A stretch of DNA of 64,000 nt from Methyloprofundus sp. Lineage in GTDB: Bacteria; Pseudomonadota; Gammaproteobacteria; Methylococcales; Methylomonadaceae. Under the pieces are notes generated by a model. It did no database searches. It worked only from the letters and a program-made list of their open reading frames with translations, and was not told where the DNA came from. Both the position numbers and the translations under genes were made by a program. The stretch lies in assembly GCA_016592635.1 (NCBI GenBank), contig AP023240.1, positions 124,001 through 188,000 of the forward strand, written 5' to 3'. Positions 1-8,386 of this stretch are shown here, piece by piece. Numbering within the stretch: position 1 is the first letter of the stretch; every line of letters starts with the position of its first letter.

Positions 1-873
1 GAGTTTGATTATTTGCAAGGGCAGATGCTTTTTACATTTTTGCATTTGGCTGGAGTGGGTGAGGAGCTTACTGACAGGCTTGTTAGTAGTGGTACAACAG
101 CGATAGCTTATGAGACTCTCGAAGATAATGATGGAAGGCTGCCAATATTGGCACCAATGAGTGCTATTGCAGGAAATATGGCTGCTTTGATGGGGCAGTA
201 TTATTTGGCTAAATTTAATCAAGGGAGTGGCGTGCAGTTAGGAAAAGTATTGGGTGAGTGTCATGGAAAGGCGCTGGTTATAGGTGATGGAGTGGTTGGT
301 TTTCATGCTGCGCGTACACTTAATAGTATGGGGGCGAACGTTGTTCAGGTTGGCTTGAATCAAAAATTGGAGGGGCGGTTGGTTGGTGGTGACTTGAATG
401 GAGTGGAGTACTATTATTCAACTGCAGAGGTAGTGGCAAGACTAAGTCAGGGGGTTGACTTGGTTGTAGGTGCGGTCTTGCGTAAAGGGCGTAAGTCCCC
501 ATATGTGCTAACCAAGGATATGCTGAGTGGCATGAGAAAAGGCTCGGTGGTGGTTGATGTTAGTATAGATCAGGGGGGCTGTATTGAGGGATCGCGACCG
601 ACAACTCATGATGATCCTGTATATGTCGATAACGGTATTATTCATTATTGCGTGGCGAATATGCCAGGTGCTTATCCACGTACTGCAACGGTTGCACTGT
701 GTATGGAAACAATACCATATATAGTGAGTTTGGCTAATTGTGGGGTTAATGCATTTTTTGGAATTGCAGGGCTTGCTAAAGCAATAAATATATATGACTC
801 AAGGGTGGTAAATGAGGATGTTGCTGCAAGTTTGGGGTATGAGTGGTTCTCTATAGATAATATGAGTGATTGA
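1..873 (+). CDS. ald: Alanine dehydrogenase, 5' end cut by window edge
   Basis: NAD-dependent alanine dehydrogenase, which interconverts L-alanine and pyruvate plus ammonia in the cytoplasm. The frame is open from base 1, so roughly the first 80 residues of a family usually near 370 residues lie outside the window. Visible family features are the LHLAG and TAIAYET segments, the nucleotide-binding turn VIGDGVVGFHAAR, then GAVLRKGRKSPYVLTKDML, VVVDVSIDQGG and the closing NMPGAYPRTAT segment. In a methanotroph this enzyme can act in ammonia assimilation. An internal TTG at 13 is not a credible start because conserved sequence lies upstream. The gene is G/T-rich in its codon use, unlike pmoCAB. 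No terminator is obvious after the stop. Confidence 0.88.
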   Translation, partial: EFDYLQGQMLFTFLHLAGVGEELTDRLVSSGTTAIAYETLEDNDGRLPILAPMSAIAGNMAALMGQYYLAKFNQGSGVQLGKVLGECHGKALVIGDGVVGFHAARTLNSMGANVVQVGLNQKLEGRLVGGDLNGVEYYYSTAEVVARLSQGVDLVVGAVLRKGRKSPYVLTKDMLSGMRKGSVVVDVSIDQGGCIEGSRPTTHDDPVYVDNGIIHYCVANMPGAYPRTATVALCMETIPYIVSLANCGVNAFFGIAGLAKAINIYDSRVVNEDVAASLGYEWFSIDNMSD

Positions 874-983
874 GTAAATTAGTGCTCGAATATTTTCTTA
901 GGCAATATGAGAGTGAATGATTATGGGCTTGAATGTGCAGGGGAGACATTTGAGAATGAGTTGCTCTTAGACTGTTGATAATA

Positions 984-1119
984 CTTCGCACGGAGGTGTG
1001 GTCTGGGGAGTTAAATTGCTGATGATCCAAATGCTAAAATAGAAGCGTCATTGAGGTCTGTGGCCTTCACAAAAATCAGTATTCTATGAGCTTCATATGT
1101 GTAATAGTCCCGTGCGAAG
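984..1119. repeat. 10-bp inverted repeat, 116 bp apart
   Basis: cttcgcacgg at 984-993 is repeated perfectly as ccgtgcgaag at 1110-1119, and the flanks are partly complementary too (ataata versus ttaatta). The span lies between the ald stop and the stop of the convergent hypothetical gene. It could be a small mobile-element remnant or a 3' structure; no ORF is inside. Confidence 0.4.
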
Positions 1120-1127
1120 TTAATTAT

Positions 1128-1577
1128 TTATAGCTCAGAAATTCCAGATATGCCATTTGTAGACCAGTTATCAGAATCCATGACACCTTCAAGGTCTGAG
1201 CCTTCATCATATTGAATTTGACAAGCATATTTCTTGAAAAATGAGCTGCCAGATTCGGGGCTTACTTCAATTTCGGCAGTAATCAAATATTTATAATTCC
1301 CTAAAGGCCATGATTGAAGTGGTTCGGAAGGGAGTGTAATGCTTGTATCGCTACCAATTTCATTGAGTATTTCTTTGTTGCATTGAATAAATGCATGATT
1401 GGTCATTGGCGTCATGGATGCAATGCGGCTACCTTCGTCGTCAGTGTCGACTAAGAAAAGGTCGGAAGCGACAACTTGCTCAACTAGGGGCATAATGGCT
1501 TTGTGTTGAAAGAGGATGAGTGCAACAAGGCCAACTAAGAAAACAAGAGGGTATAATTTTTTGCTTATTTTATTCAT
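1128..1577 (-). CDS. Hypothetical membrane-anchored or secreted protein
   Basis: 149-residue protein of unknown function. Residues about 8-26 (LYPLVFLVGLVALILF) form a single hydrophobic segment behind a lysine-rich start, so the protein is either anchored by its N terminus or exported. The remainder is acidic and polar with two cysteines (in IQCNKE and KYACQI) that could form a disulfide outside the cytoplasm. I do not recognise a family. It is convergent with ald and stands alone, upstream of a long non-coding stretch. The ATG at 1577 is the only reasonable start that keeps the hydrophobic segment. Confidence 0.6.
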   Translation of the reverse strand: MNKISKKLYPLVFLVGLVALILFQHKAIMPLVEQVVASDLFLVDTDDEGSRIASMTPMTNHAFIQCNKEILNEIGSDTSITLPSEPLQSWPLGNYKYLITAEIEVSPESGSSFFKKYACQIQYDEGSDLEGVMDSDNWSTNGISGISEL

Positions 1578-2230
1578 ATAATTAGGTAAGTGATTGAAAT
1601 TAATTAATATAGTATATTCTATCAGAAATTAACGAAATAGTATTAGTTTGGTGGGCTGTAAGCAAAACAATTAGGTTAAAATTAACATGATGATTTTATA
1701 GGTTATAGACTATAAGTTTTAACCTGATTTCCAGGGAGTTGAAAGCCATGAGTGTGATTACTAGGTATGTTGTGAATGCAGAAGGGGTGTAAATGGTTTG
1801 TTATGACAAGTTGCTACTAATTAGATGAGTGATGATTTGAGGGGTGTGCGAGTAAAAGGAATAGCTATATAATTTTCTTGTAGCCTAATGCTCGAAGGCT
1901 TAGTTTTTAATTATGGCTTTGCTGAAGCACAGAAAAATAAGATGCTAGAGAGATAATAATTTTCTGTGCGCGCTCATTTTATAGAGATGAATATTAATGC
2001 CAGCCTTTCTGGTTTCCTATGGTTGAAAAAATCAAGATAAAAAACTGGAAGATCGAGTAATAAAGCTAGTAGCAGAGTTATTTGCAGTAAGGTGTTGGTG
2101 TCTACGGAAGAATGCAAAGTGTTGCAAAGAGAGGGCGAAAGGATTGTTGATTATATTTAGGAGGGGGCATTGCAAATCAGTGTTTTATGGTGGTGGTGTC
2201 GATTCAATGTTAATGTATTTGTGGATTAAC
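1578..2230. other. Non-coding region upstream of pmo, with inverted repeats
   Basis: About 650 bases with no supportable gene. It holds a 9-bp inverted repeat (aggttaaaa 1673-1681 with ttttaacct 1717-1725) and a 10-bp inverted repeat (gcacagaaaa 1927-1936 with ttttctgtgc 1960-1969). Short open frames in 2040-2160 have no recognisable product. The region could hold regulatory sites for the downstream pmo operon or decayed sequence; I cannot tell which. Confidence 0.4.
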
Positions 2231-2258
2231 TTGACAGGATGTTTAAAGTTGATACACT
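2231..2258 (+). promoter_or_regulatory. Candidate sigma-70 promoter of pmoCAB
   Basis: A perfect -35 box TTGACA at 2231-2236 is followed after 16 bases by TACACT at 2253-2258 as a -10 box. Transcription would begin near 2265, giving a leader of about 100 bases before the pmoC start. Sigma-70-type promoters are known upstream of pmoC in other gammaproteobacterial methanotrophs; the assignment here is from sequence alone. Confidence 0.6.
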
Positions 2259-2283
2259 AAGCAACACTCAAAAGGAATAGTGT

Positions 2284-2338
2284 CATCATTTTTAATGATG
2301 TTACAGGACGTAGTAATGCTTTCGGTATTTACTGAAAG
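2284..2338 (+). promoter_or_regulatory. Two hairpins in the pmoC leader
   Basis: catcatt (2284-2290) pairs with aatgatg (2294-2300) around a 3-base loop. ctttcgg (2319-2325) pairs with ctgaaag (2332-2338), with one G-U pair, around a 6-base loop. Both lie between the putative transcription start and the ribosome-binding site aggaggt at 2355-2361. They may stabilise the abundant pmo message; no riboswitch class is recognised. Confidence 0.4.
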
Positions 2339-2365
2339 ATTTATATTTACTTTTAGGAGGTAATA

Positions 2366-3118
2366 ATGGCTGCTACAACTGATTCAGTGAAAGCTGATGC
2401 TTCAGAAGCACCACTACTAAACAAAACTAACCTGATTGCTGGTTGGATGTTGTATTTAGTGTTTTATTCGTTTATTCGTTGGTACGAAGGTGTTTACGGA
2501 TGGTCTGCTGGTTTAGATTCATTCGCACCTGAGTTCGAAACATATTGGATGAACATGTTGTATATCGAATTAGTACTTGAAGTGGTTATCGCTTCAACGC
2601 TATGGGGATACATCTGGAAAACACGTGATCGTAACGTAATGTCTATCACTCCACGTGAAGAGCTAAGAAGACATTTCACTCACTGGACATGGTTAGTAAT
2701 GTACGGTTGGGCTATCTACTGGGGAGCTTCATACTTCACAGAGCAAGATGGTACTTGGCATCAAACTATTGTTCGTGATACTGACTTTACTCCAAGTCAC
2801 ATCATCGAATTCTACTTGTCATACCCAATTTACATCATCACTGGTGTTTCTGCTTTCTTATACGCTAAAACAAGATTACCTGCTTACCAAGAAGGTCTAT
2901 CTTTAATGTATATGGTATCAGTAATTGGTCCTTTCATGATTCTTCCAAACGTTGGCTTGAATGAGTGGGGACACACTTTCTGGTTCATGGAAGAGTTATT
3001 TGTTGCACCTCTACACTACGGCTTCGTATTCTTCGGATGGGCTGCTTTAGCGATCATGGGTGTTGTAAATATTGAAGTTGAAGCTTTAACTAAACTACTT
3101 AAAAAAGACTTAGCTTAA
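2366..3118 (+). CDS. pmoC: Particulate methane monooxygenase subunit C
   Basis: Integral membrane subunit of the copper enzyme that oxidises methane to methanol, located in intracytoplasmic membranes. The protein has 250 residues with about six membrane spans. The segment DTDFTPSHIIEFY (about residues 138-150) is the conserved Asp/His metal-site region, and NVGLNEWGHTFWFMEELF follows, as in characterised PmoC proteins. It is first in a pmoC-pmoA-pmoB operon, the standard order in gammaproteobacterial methanotrophs. A near-perfect Shine-Dalgarno (aggaggt at 2355-2361) fixes the ATG. Codon use is strongly biased towards a small set, as expected for a very highly expressed gene and unlike its neighbours. 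Confidence 0.97.
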   Translation: MAATTDSVKADASEAPLLNKTNLIAGWMLYLVFYSFIRWYEGVYGWSAGLDSFAPEFETYWMNMLYIELVLEVVIASTLWGYIWKTRDRNVMSITPREELRRHFTHWTWLVMYGWAIYWGASYFTEQDGTWHQTIVRDTDFTPSHIIEFYLSYPIYIITGVSAFLYAKTRLPAYQEGLSLMYMVSVIGPFMILPNVGLNEWGHTFWFMEELFVAPLHYGFVFFGWAALAIMGVVNIEVEALTKLLKKDLA

Positions 3119-3167
3119 TATAAAGCAAGCTTTAATAATAAATAGTAGTAAAAAACTTGTTATCTCC

Positions 3168-3198
3168 TTATCTCGCCATCAATATGATGGCGAGATAA
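3168..3198 (+). promoter_or_regulatory. Strong pmoC-pmoA intergenic hairpin
   Basis: ttatctcgccatc (3168-3180) pairs perfectly with gatggcgagataa (3186-3198) around the loop aatat, a 13-bp stem. No long T-run follows, so it more likely acts as an RNA stability or processing element, or a weak attenuator adjusting pmoC relative to pmoAB, than as a full terminator. Confidence 0.65.
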
Positions 3199-3243
3199 AA
3201 GCGGGATAATGATAATAAAAATAATTTTTTTGGAGGTAAGCTA

Positions 3244-3993
3244 ATGAGTGCATCTCAATCAGCTGTACGTTCACGCGCTGAAGCGGTACAAGTTTCACGC
3301 ACGTTGGACTGGATGATTCTATTTACTCTATTCACCGCTGTACTGGGTGGATATCATATTCACTACATGTTAACTGGTGGTGATTGGGATTTTTGGACTG
3401 ACTGGAAAGATAGACGTTTATGGGTAACTGTAGCGCCAATCGTATCAATCACGTTCCCTGCTGCTGTACAAGCAATGTTGTGGTACCGTTACCGTCTACC
3501 TTTTGGTGCGGTATGTTGTGTTATCGCTCTTATGTTAGGCGAGTGGATTAACAGATACTTAAACTTCTGGGGTTGGACTTACTTCCCAGTAAACTTCTGT
3601 TTCCCTTCTAACTTAGTACCTGGTGCGATTTTACTTGATGTTGTATTAATGATGTCTAGTAGCTTTGTATTAACTGCTGTTGTTGGTGGTATGGCTTGGG
3701 GATTAGTATTTTACCCAGGTAACTGGCCAATTATTGCTCCTTTACACGTACCTGTTGAATACAACGGTATGATGTTTACACTAGCTGATTTACAAGGTTA
3801 CCACTACGTACGTACTGGTACTCCTGAGTACATCAGAATGGTTGAGAAAGGAACACTAAGAACATTTGGTAAAGATGTTGCTCCAGTATCTGCATTCTTC
3901 TCGGCTTTCGTTTCTATTATCATTTACTTCTTATGGCATTACTTTGGTCGTTGGTTTAACAAAACTGACTTCATTGATGGCGAAGGTATCTAA
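3244..3993 (+). CDS. pmoA: Particulate methane monooxygenase subunit A
   Basis: Membrane subunit of pMMO, widely used as the marker gene for methanotrophs. The protein has 249 residues and several membrane spans. It carries GGDWDFWTDWKDRR (from about residue 45) and the later FGKDVAPVSAFFSAF segment; these correspond to the sites of the usual pmoA primers, near 3379 and 3870. The absence of ammonia-monooxygenase features, together with the operon partners, supports a methane rather than ammonia substrate. The Shine-Dalgarno ggaggt at 3232-3237 sets the ATG. Like pmoC, it uses a narrow codon set. The gene stands 125 bases after pmoC and 71 before pmoB. Confidence 0.97.
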   Translation: MSASQSAVRSRAEAVQVSRTLDWMILFTLFTAVLGGYHIHYMLTGGDWDFWTDWKDRRLWVTVAPIVSITFPAAVQAMLWYRYRLPFGAVCCVIALMLGEWINRYLNFWGWTYFPVNFCFPSNLVPGAILLDVVLMMSSSFVLTAVVGGMAWGLVFYPGNWPIIAPLHVPVEYNGMMFTLADLQGYHYVRTGTPEYIRMVEKGTLRTFGKDVAPVSAFFSAFVSIIIYFLWHYFGRWFNKTDFIDGEGI

Positions 3994-4064
3994 TAACTAT
4001 AAGTTAGTAAGCTTTAAAGCTTGCTGATAAACGTAAATAAATTTCTCTAGTTTGGAGGAGATAT

Positions 4065-5309
4065 ATGAAAACAATAAAAGACAAGATAGCTAAACTATCA
4101 TTTGTCGCTTTGCTATTGGCTGTAACATCTGCGATGTTCTACACGCCTACAGCATCTGCACATGGTGAAAAGTCTCAAGCAGCGTTTATGCGTATGCGTA
4201 CAATTCACTGGTTTGATCTTGATTGGTCAAAGGATGAAGTTTCAATTAACAATACTATGACTATTTCTGGTAAATTCCACGTTTTCGCGGGTTGGCCTGA
4301 AACTGTTGATAAGCCAGAAGTATCTTTCTTGAACATTGGTATTCCAGGTCCTGTATTTATTCGTGCAGGTTCTTGGATCGGTGGTCAATTAGTTCCTCGT
4401 TCAGTAACACTTGAATTAGGTGATACTTACGAGTTTAAAGTACTTTTAAAAGCACGTCGTCCAGGTGACTGGCATGTTCATACTATGATGAACGTTGAAG
4501 GCGGGGGTCCAATCATTGGTCCAGGTAAATGGGTAACTATTACTGGTTCAATGGGCGACTTCGTTAACCCTTTAACTACATTAACTGGTGAAACAATCGA
4601 TTTAGAAGATTACGCTCTAGAGAACGTATACTTCTGGCATGCATTATGGATGTCTATCGGTGTAGCTTGGATGTTGTTCTGGATTAAACGTCCAATGTTC
4701 ATTCCTCGTCATATTGCTATTACTTCTGGTAAAGCTGACTCTTTAATCAGTGCTACTGATAAGAAAGTTGGAATCGCATTCGCTGTTGGTACATTAGGCC
4801 TTATTATGGCTTCTATGGGATCTACAAACGAAAAATACCCAATCACAACTCCTTTACAAGCGGGTTTGATGCGTGGTATTAAGTCGATTGAAATGCCTGA
4901 AACTTCTGTTGCAGTTAAAGTTGAAGATGCTAGCTACCGTGTTCCTGGTCGTGCTATGCAAATGACTTTGACTATCACTAATAATGGTGATTCACCTGTT
5001 CGTTTAGGTGAGTTCAACACTGCTTCTGTACGTTTCTTAGATGCTGATGTATTAGAAGATGAGTCAGGTTACCCTGATGATCTTTTAGCTGAAGAAGGCT
5101 TAACAGTTTCTGATAGTACTCCTATCGCTCCTGGCGAAACTAGAACTATTGAAGTAACTGCTTCTGACGCAGCATGGGAAGTTTACCGTTTAGCTGATTT
5201 GATCTATGATCCAGATAGTCGTTTTGCTGGCTTACTATTCTTCTTCGACGAAGATGGTAACCGTCAAATGGTTATGGTAGATGCTCCACTAATTCCAACT
5301 TTCATCTAA
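4065..5309 (+). CDS. pmoB: Particulate methane monooxygenase subunit B
   Basis: Periplasm-exposed copper subunit of pMMO. Residues 1-32 form a signal peptide ending TASA, so the mature protein starts at His33 (HGEKSQ). His137 and His139 lie in GDWHVHTMM. These three histidines sit at exactly the positions of the copper-site ligands of the Methylococcus capsulatus enzyme. Two cupredoxin-like domains flank two membrane helices (near VYFWHALWMSIGVAWMLFW and VGTLGLIMASMG). The length, 414 residues, is typical. The message ends at an intrinsic terminator 45 bases downstream, and no pmoD follows. The start is supported by ggaggag just upstream. Confidence 0.97.
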   Translation: MKTIKDKIAKLSFVALLLAVTSAMFYTPTASAHGEKSQAAFMRMRTIHWFDLDWSKDEVSINNTMTISGKFHVFAGWPETVDKPEVSFLNIGIPGPVFIRAGSWIGGQLVPRSVTLELGDTYEFKVLLKARRPGDWHVHTMMNVEGGGPIIGPGKWVTITGSMGDFVNPLTTLTGETIDLEDYALENVYFWHALWMSIGVAWMLFWIKRPMFIPRHIAITSGKADSLISATDKKVGIAFAVGTLGLIMASMGSTNEKYPITTPLQAGLMRGIKSIEMPETSVAVKVEDASYRVPGRAMQMTLTITNNGDSPVRLGEFNTASVRFLDADVLEDESGYPDDLLAEEGLTVSDSTPIAPGETRTIEVTASDAAWEVYRLADLIYDPDSRFAGLLFFFDEDGNRQMVMVDAPLIPTFI

Positions 5310-5354
5310 TGAATTGAATACTTAGTTTTACTAAGTAGGAATTAAAAAGCTAAG

Positions 5355-5389
5355 AGCCCTCGTTACGAAAGTAGCGGGGGCTTTTTTTT
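5355..5389 (+). terminator. Intrinsic terminator of pmoCAB
   Basis: A 12-bp stem (5355-5366 with 5371-5382, two G-U pairs) closed by a GAAA tetraloop is followed directly by eight T residues (5382-5389). It lies 45 bases after the pmoB stop and marks the end of the operon. Confidence 0.92.
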
Positions 5390-5598
5390 GTCTAAAATTT
5401 ATGAGTTGAGAATATTTTGTAGTGTAGTTTGTATATAAAATACGACTAAAGAAATACAATAATTAAGCCTGAATGTATTGAAACAATAAAAGAAAAGTTA
5501 GATAAAGCCGTTTTGTGTATGTTCGTGAGAGACTAAACAGGATATAATTGATAAGTTATATAAAGTCTAATCTAGAATATTACACTGGGAATAAAAGG

Positions 5599-8328
5599 AT
5601 GCTGGGTAAGCTCGTAAAATTTGTCGTTGGTAGCCGTAATGAGCGGTTAGTAAAAAAGAAAAGTAAAATTGTAAAGCTTGTTAATAAGTTAGCTGCAGAA
5701 TATGAGCGGTTATCTGATGAGGCACTAAAGGCAAAGACTCAAGAGTTTCGTGAGCGATTAGCTCAAGGTGATAAGCTTGATAGTCTCATTCCTGAAGCAT
5801 TTGCAACGGTTAGAGAGGCATCTTCTCGTGTTTTTAATATGCGTCACTTCGATGTGCAACTTATCGGAGGAATGGTATTAAATGACGGTAAGATTGCTGA
5901 GATGAAAACCGGAGAAGGTAAGACGTTAATGGCAACATTAGCTGCTTATCTTAATGCACTACCAGAAAAAGGGGTGCATGTAGTCACTGTGAATGACTAT
6001 TTGGCATCTAGAGATGCCGCATGGATGGGGCAGTTGTATAGTTTTCTAGGGCTAACTACCGATGTGATTATTACTGAGCTTGGGCATGCAGAGCGCAAGA
6101 AAGCATATGCGGCAGATATCACTTATGGGACAAATAATGAATTTGGCTTTGATTATCTGCGCGATAACATGGCCTTTAGCATTGAGCAAAAAGTGCAGCG
6201 AGGCTTGCATTTTGCTATAGTTGATGAGGTTGATTCAATTTTAATTGATGAGGCAAGAACTCCTCTTATTATTTCAGGCCCTACTGAAGATAGTACTGAT
6301 ATTTATCTTAAAACTAATGGAATAGTGCCGCTTTTAAGTAAAGTTGAAAGACAAGAAGGAGAAAAGGAGGGTGAGGAGCAAGGCGCAGGTGACTACACCG
6401 TAGATGAAAAGTCTAAACAGCTTCATTTGACAGAAGCTGGACATATACATATAGAAAACTTATTAACGGAACATGAGCTTTTGGAGCCTGGCTCTAGCTT
6501 ATATGAGCCAGCAAACATAAGGTTAATGCATTACCTTAATGCATCTTTAAGAGCCCATGTATTATTTCAAAAGGACGTAGACTACATAGTTCAAAATAAT
6601 GAAGTTATTATTGTGGATGAATATACGGGACGTATTATGCCTGGAAGGCGTTGGTCTGAAGGCTTGCATCAAGCAATGGAAGCAAAAGAGTCTGTTGAGA
6701 TTCAAAATGAAAATCAAACTTTAGCATCGATAACATTTCAAAATTATTTTCGCCTATATGAGAAGCTATCTGGAATGACAGGGACAGCAGATACTGAGGC
6801 TTTTGAGTTAAATAAAATTTATGGACTAGAAGTTGTTGTTATCCCAACACATCGCCCCATGATGCGTGCAGACATGGGTGATTTGATTTTTTTAACGGCT
6901 AGGGAGAAATACCTCGCCATTACTGAAGATATTAAAGATTGTGTAAAAAGAGGTCAACCTGTTTTGGTTGGAACAACTTCAGTTGAAAATTCAGAAATAA
7001 TCTCAGGTGTACTTAATCAGGCTAAGATAAAACACGAAGTCCTAAATGCAAAACAGCATGAGCGTGAAGCACATATTATTGAGCAAGCTGGTATGCCTGG
7101 CTCGATCACAATTGCTACCAATATGGCTGGTCGAGGGACTGATATTGTATTAGGTGGAAATTTAGATGCTGAAATATCCAAATTAGGCGAAAATGCAACT
7201 GAAGCAGCAATAGAGCAAGTTAGAGCTGCTTGGCTGGTGCGTCATGAAAAAGTAAAGGACAGTGGCGGGTTGCACGTAATTGGATCAGAGCGTCATGAGT
7301 CTCGCCGAATTGATAATCAATTACGGGGACGTTCAGGTAGACAAGGTGATGCTGGATCTACACGCTTTTATTTATCATTAGAAGATGATTTGATGCGGAT
7401 TTTTGCATCAGATAGAGTTGCTGGTCTAATGAAAAAGTTAGGGATGGAAGAAGGCGAGGCGATTGAGCATCCTTGGGTTACTCGTTCAATTGAAAATGCC
7501 CAGAAAAAAGTTGAAGGAAGGAATTTTGATCAACGTAAAGAAGTTCTTGCTTATGATGATGTTGCTAACGACCAGCGTAAAGTGGTTTATGCACATCGTG
7601 ATGAGCTAATGGCTTCAGAGGATATCAGTGAAATTATAACGGCAATTCGAGCCGATGTTATCAATGATGTCATAACAAAATATATTCCCGCAAAAACCAT
7701 GGAGGAGCAGTGGGATATTGTAGGCCTAGAAGCGCATTTAAAAGATGAATTTGAAATTGATATTCCAGTACAAAAAATGCTGGATGATGACGCTAGTTTG
7801 CATGAGGAATTATTAAGGTTGGCTATAATAGATACTGTTGCCAACGAATATGCTGAGAAAGAGGAAGAAATAACAGCGGATGTGATGCGTCATTTCGAAA
7901 AATCTGTCATGTTACAAGTACTCGATAATAGCTGGAAAGAACATTTAGCTTCAATGGATAGTTTGAGGCAAGGTATACATTTTAGAGGCTATGCACAAAA
8001 AGATCCGAAACAGGAGTTCAAAAGAGAGTCTTTTGAAATGTTTACCGCTTTATTGGATCAAATTAAATACGAAGTTATTGGTATTCTTGCAAAAGTAAAA
8101 GTTGCTCAGCCCGAAGATGTAGATGTAATAGATGAGCAACGCCAAGCGCCTCAGGAGATGCATTTTGAACATGCAGAGGCTGAAACTACTTTAGAAATAG
8201 AGAATATAGAAGAAGACGATAGCCAGTTAGAGGCACCATTTGTTCGTGAAACTAAAAAAGTGGGTCGTAATGAGCCTTGCCCATGTGGATCAGGTAAGAA
8301 ATATAAACAATGCCATGGAAAGCTATAA
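5599..8328 (+). CDS. secA: Preprotein translocase ATPase SecA
   Basis: Motor ATPase that drives secretory proteins through SecYEG. I chose the ATG at 5599 because the translation then starts [14 protein letters not shown], matching the usual SecA N terminus; an in-frame TTG at 5548 would add 17 unrelated residues. The protein has 909 residues. Walker A is in MKTGEGKT (about residue 103), the DEAD-type motif is [16 protein letters not shown], and [14 protein letters not shown] and [11 protein letters not shown] are helicase motifs. The C terminus carries the zinc and SecB-binding motif [14 protein letters not shown]. No secM-like gene precedes it. The start has only a weak GGGA ribosome-binding site at 5587-5590. 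Confidence 0.97.
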   Translation: MLGKLVKFVVGSRNERLVKKKSKIVKLVNKLAAEYERLSDEALKAKTQEFRERLAQGDKLDSLIPEAFATVREASSRVFNMRHFDVQLIGGMVLNDGKIAEMKTGEGKTLMATLAAYLNALPEKGVHVVTVNDYLASRDAAWMGQLYSFLGLTTDVIITELGHAERKKAYAADITYGTNNEFGFDYLRDNMAFSIEQKVQRGLHFAIVDEVDSILIDEARTPLIISGPTEDSTDIYLKTNGIVPLLSKVERQEGEKEGEEQGAGDYTVDEKSKQLHLTEAGHIHIENLLTEHELLEPGSSLYEPANIRLMHYLNASLRAHVLFQKDVDYIVQNNEVIIVDEYTGRIMPGRRWSEGLHQAMEAKESVEIQNENQTLASITFQNYFRLYEKLSGMTGTADTEAFELNKIYGLEVVVIPTHRPMMRADMGDLIFLTAREKYLAITEDIKDCVKRGQPVLVGTTSVENSEIISGVLNQAKIKHEVLNAKQHEREAHIIEQAGMPGSITIATNMAGRGTDIVLGGNLDAEISKLGENATEAAIEQVRAAWLVRHEKVKDSGGLHVIGSERHESRRIDNQLRGRSGRQGDAGSTRFYLSLEDDLMRIFASDRVAGLMKKLGMEEGEAIEHPWVTRSIENAQKKVEGRNFDQRKEVLAYDDVANDQRKVVYAHRDELMASEDISEIITAIRADVINDVITKYIPAKTMEEQWDIVGLEAHLKDEFEIDIPVQKMLDDDASLHEELLRLAIIDTVANEYAEKEEEITADVMRHFEKSVMLQVLDNSWKEHLASMDSLRQGIHFRGYAQKDPKQEFKRESFEMFTALLDQIKYEVIGILAKVKVAQPEDVDVIDEQRQAPQEMHFEHAEAETTLEIENIEEDDSQLEAPFVRETKKVGRNEPCPCGSGKKYKQCHGKL

Positions 8329-8386
8329 AGGCCACGAATTCATTAATATAAATTTTATAATATTTACCTTTAACCGTTGAAAGTTT

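Noticed and set aside
2041..2160. Short open frame ahead of the pmo promoter, possibly a transposase relic
   Set aside because: No start with a ribosome-binding site and no recognisable transposase motif.
5548..5598. Upstream TTG start for secA
   Set aside because: The 17 added residues match no SecA N terminus, while ATG 5599 does.
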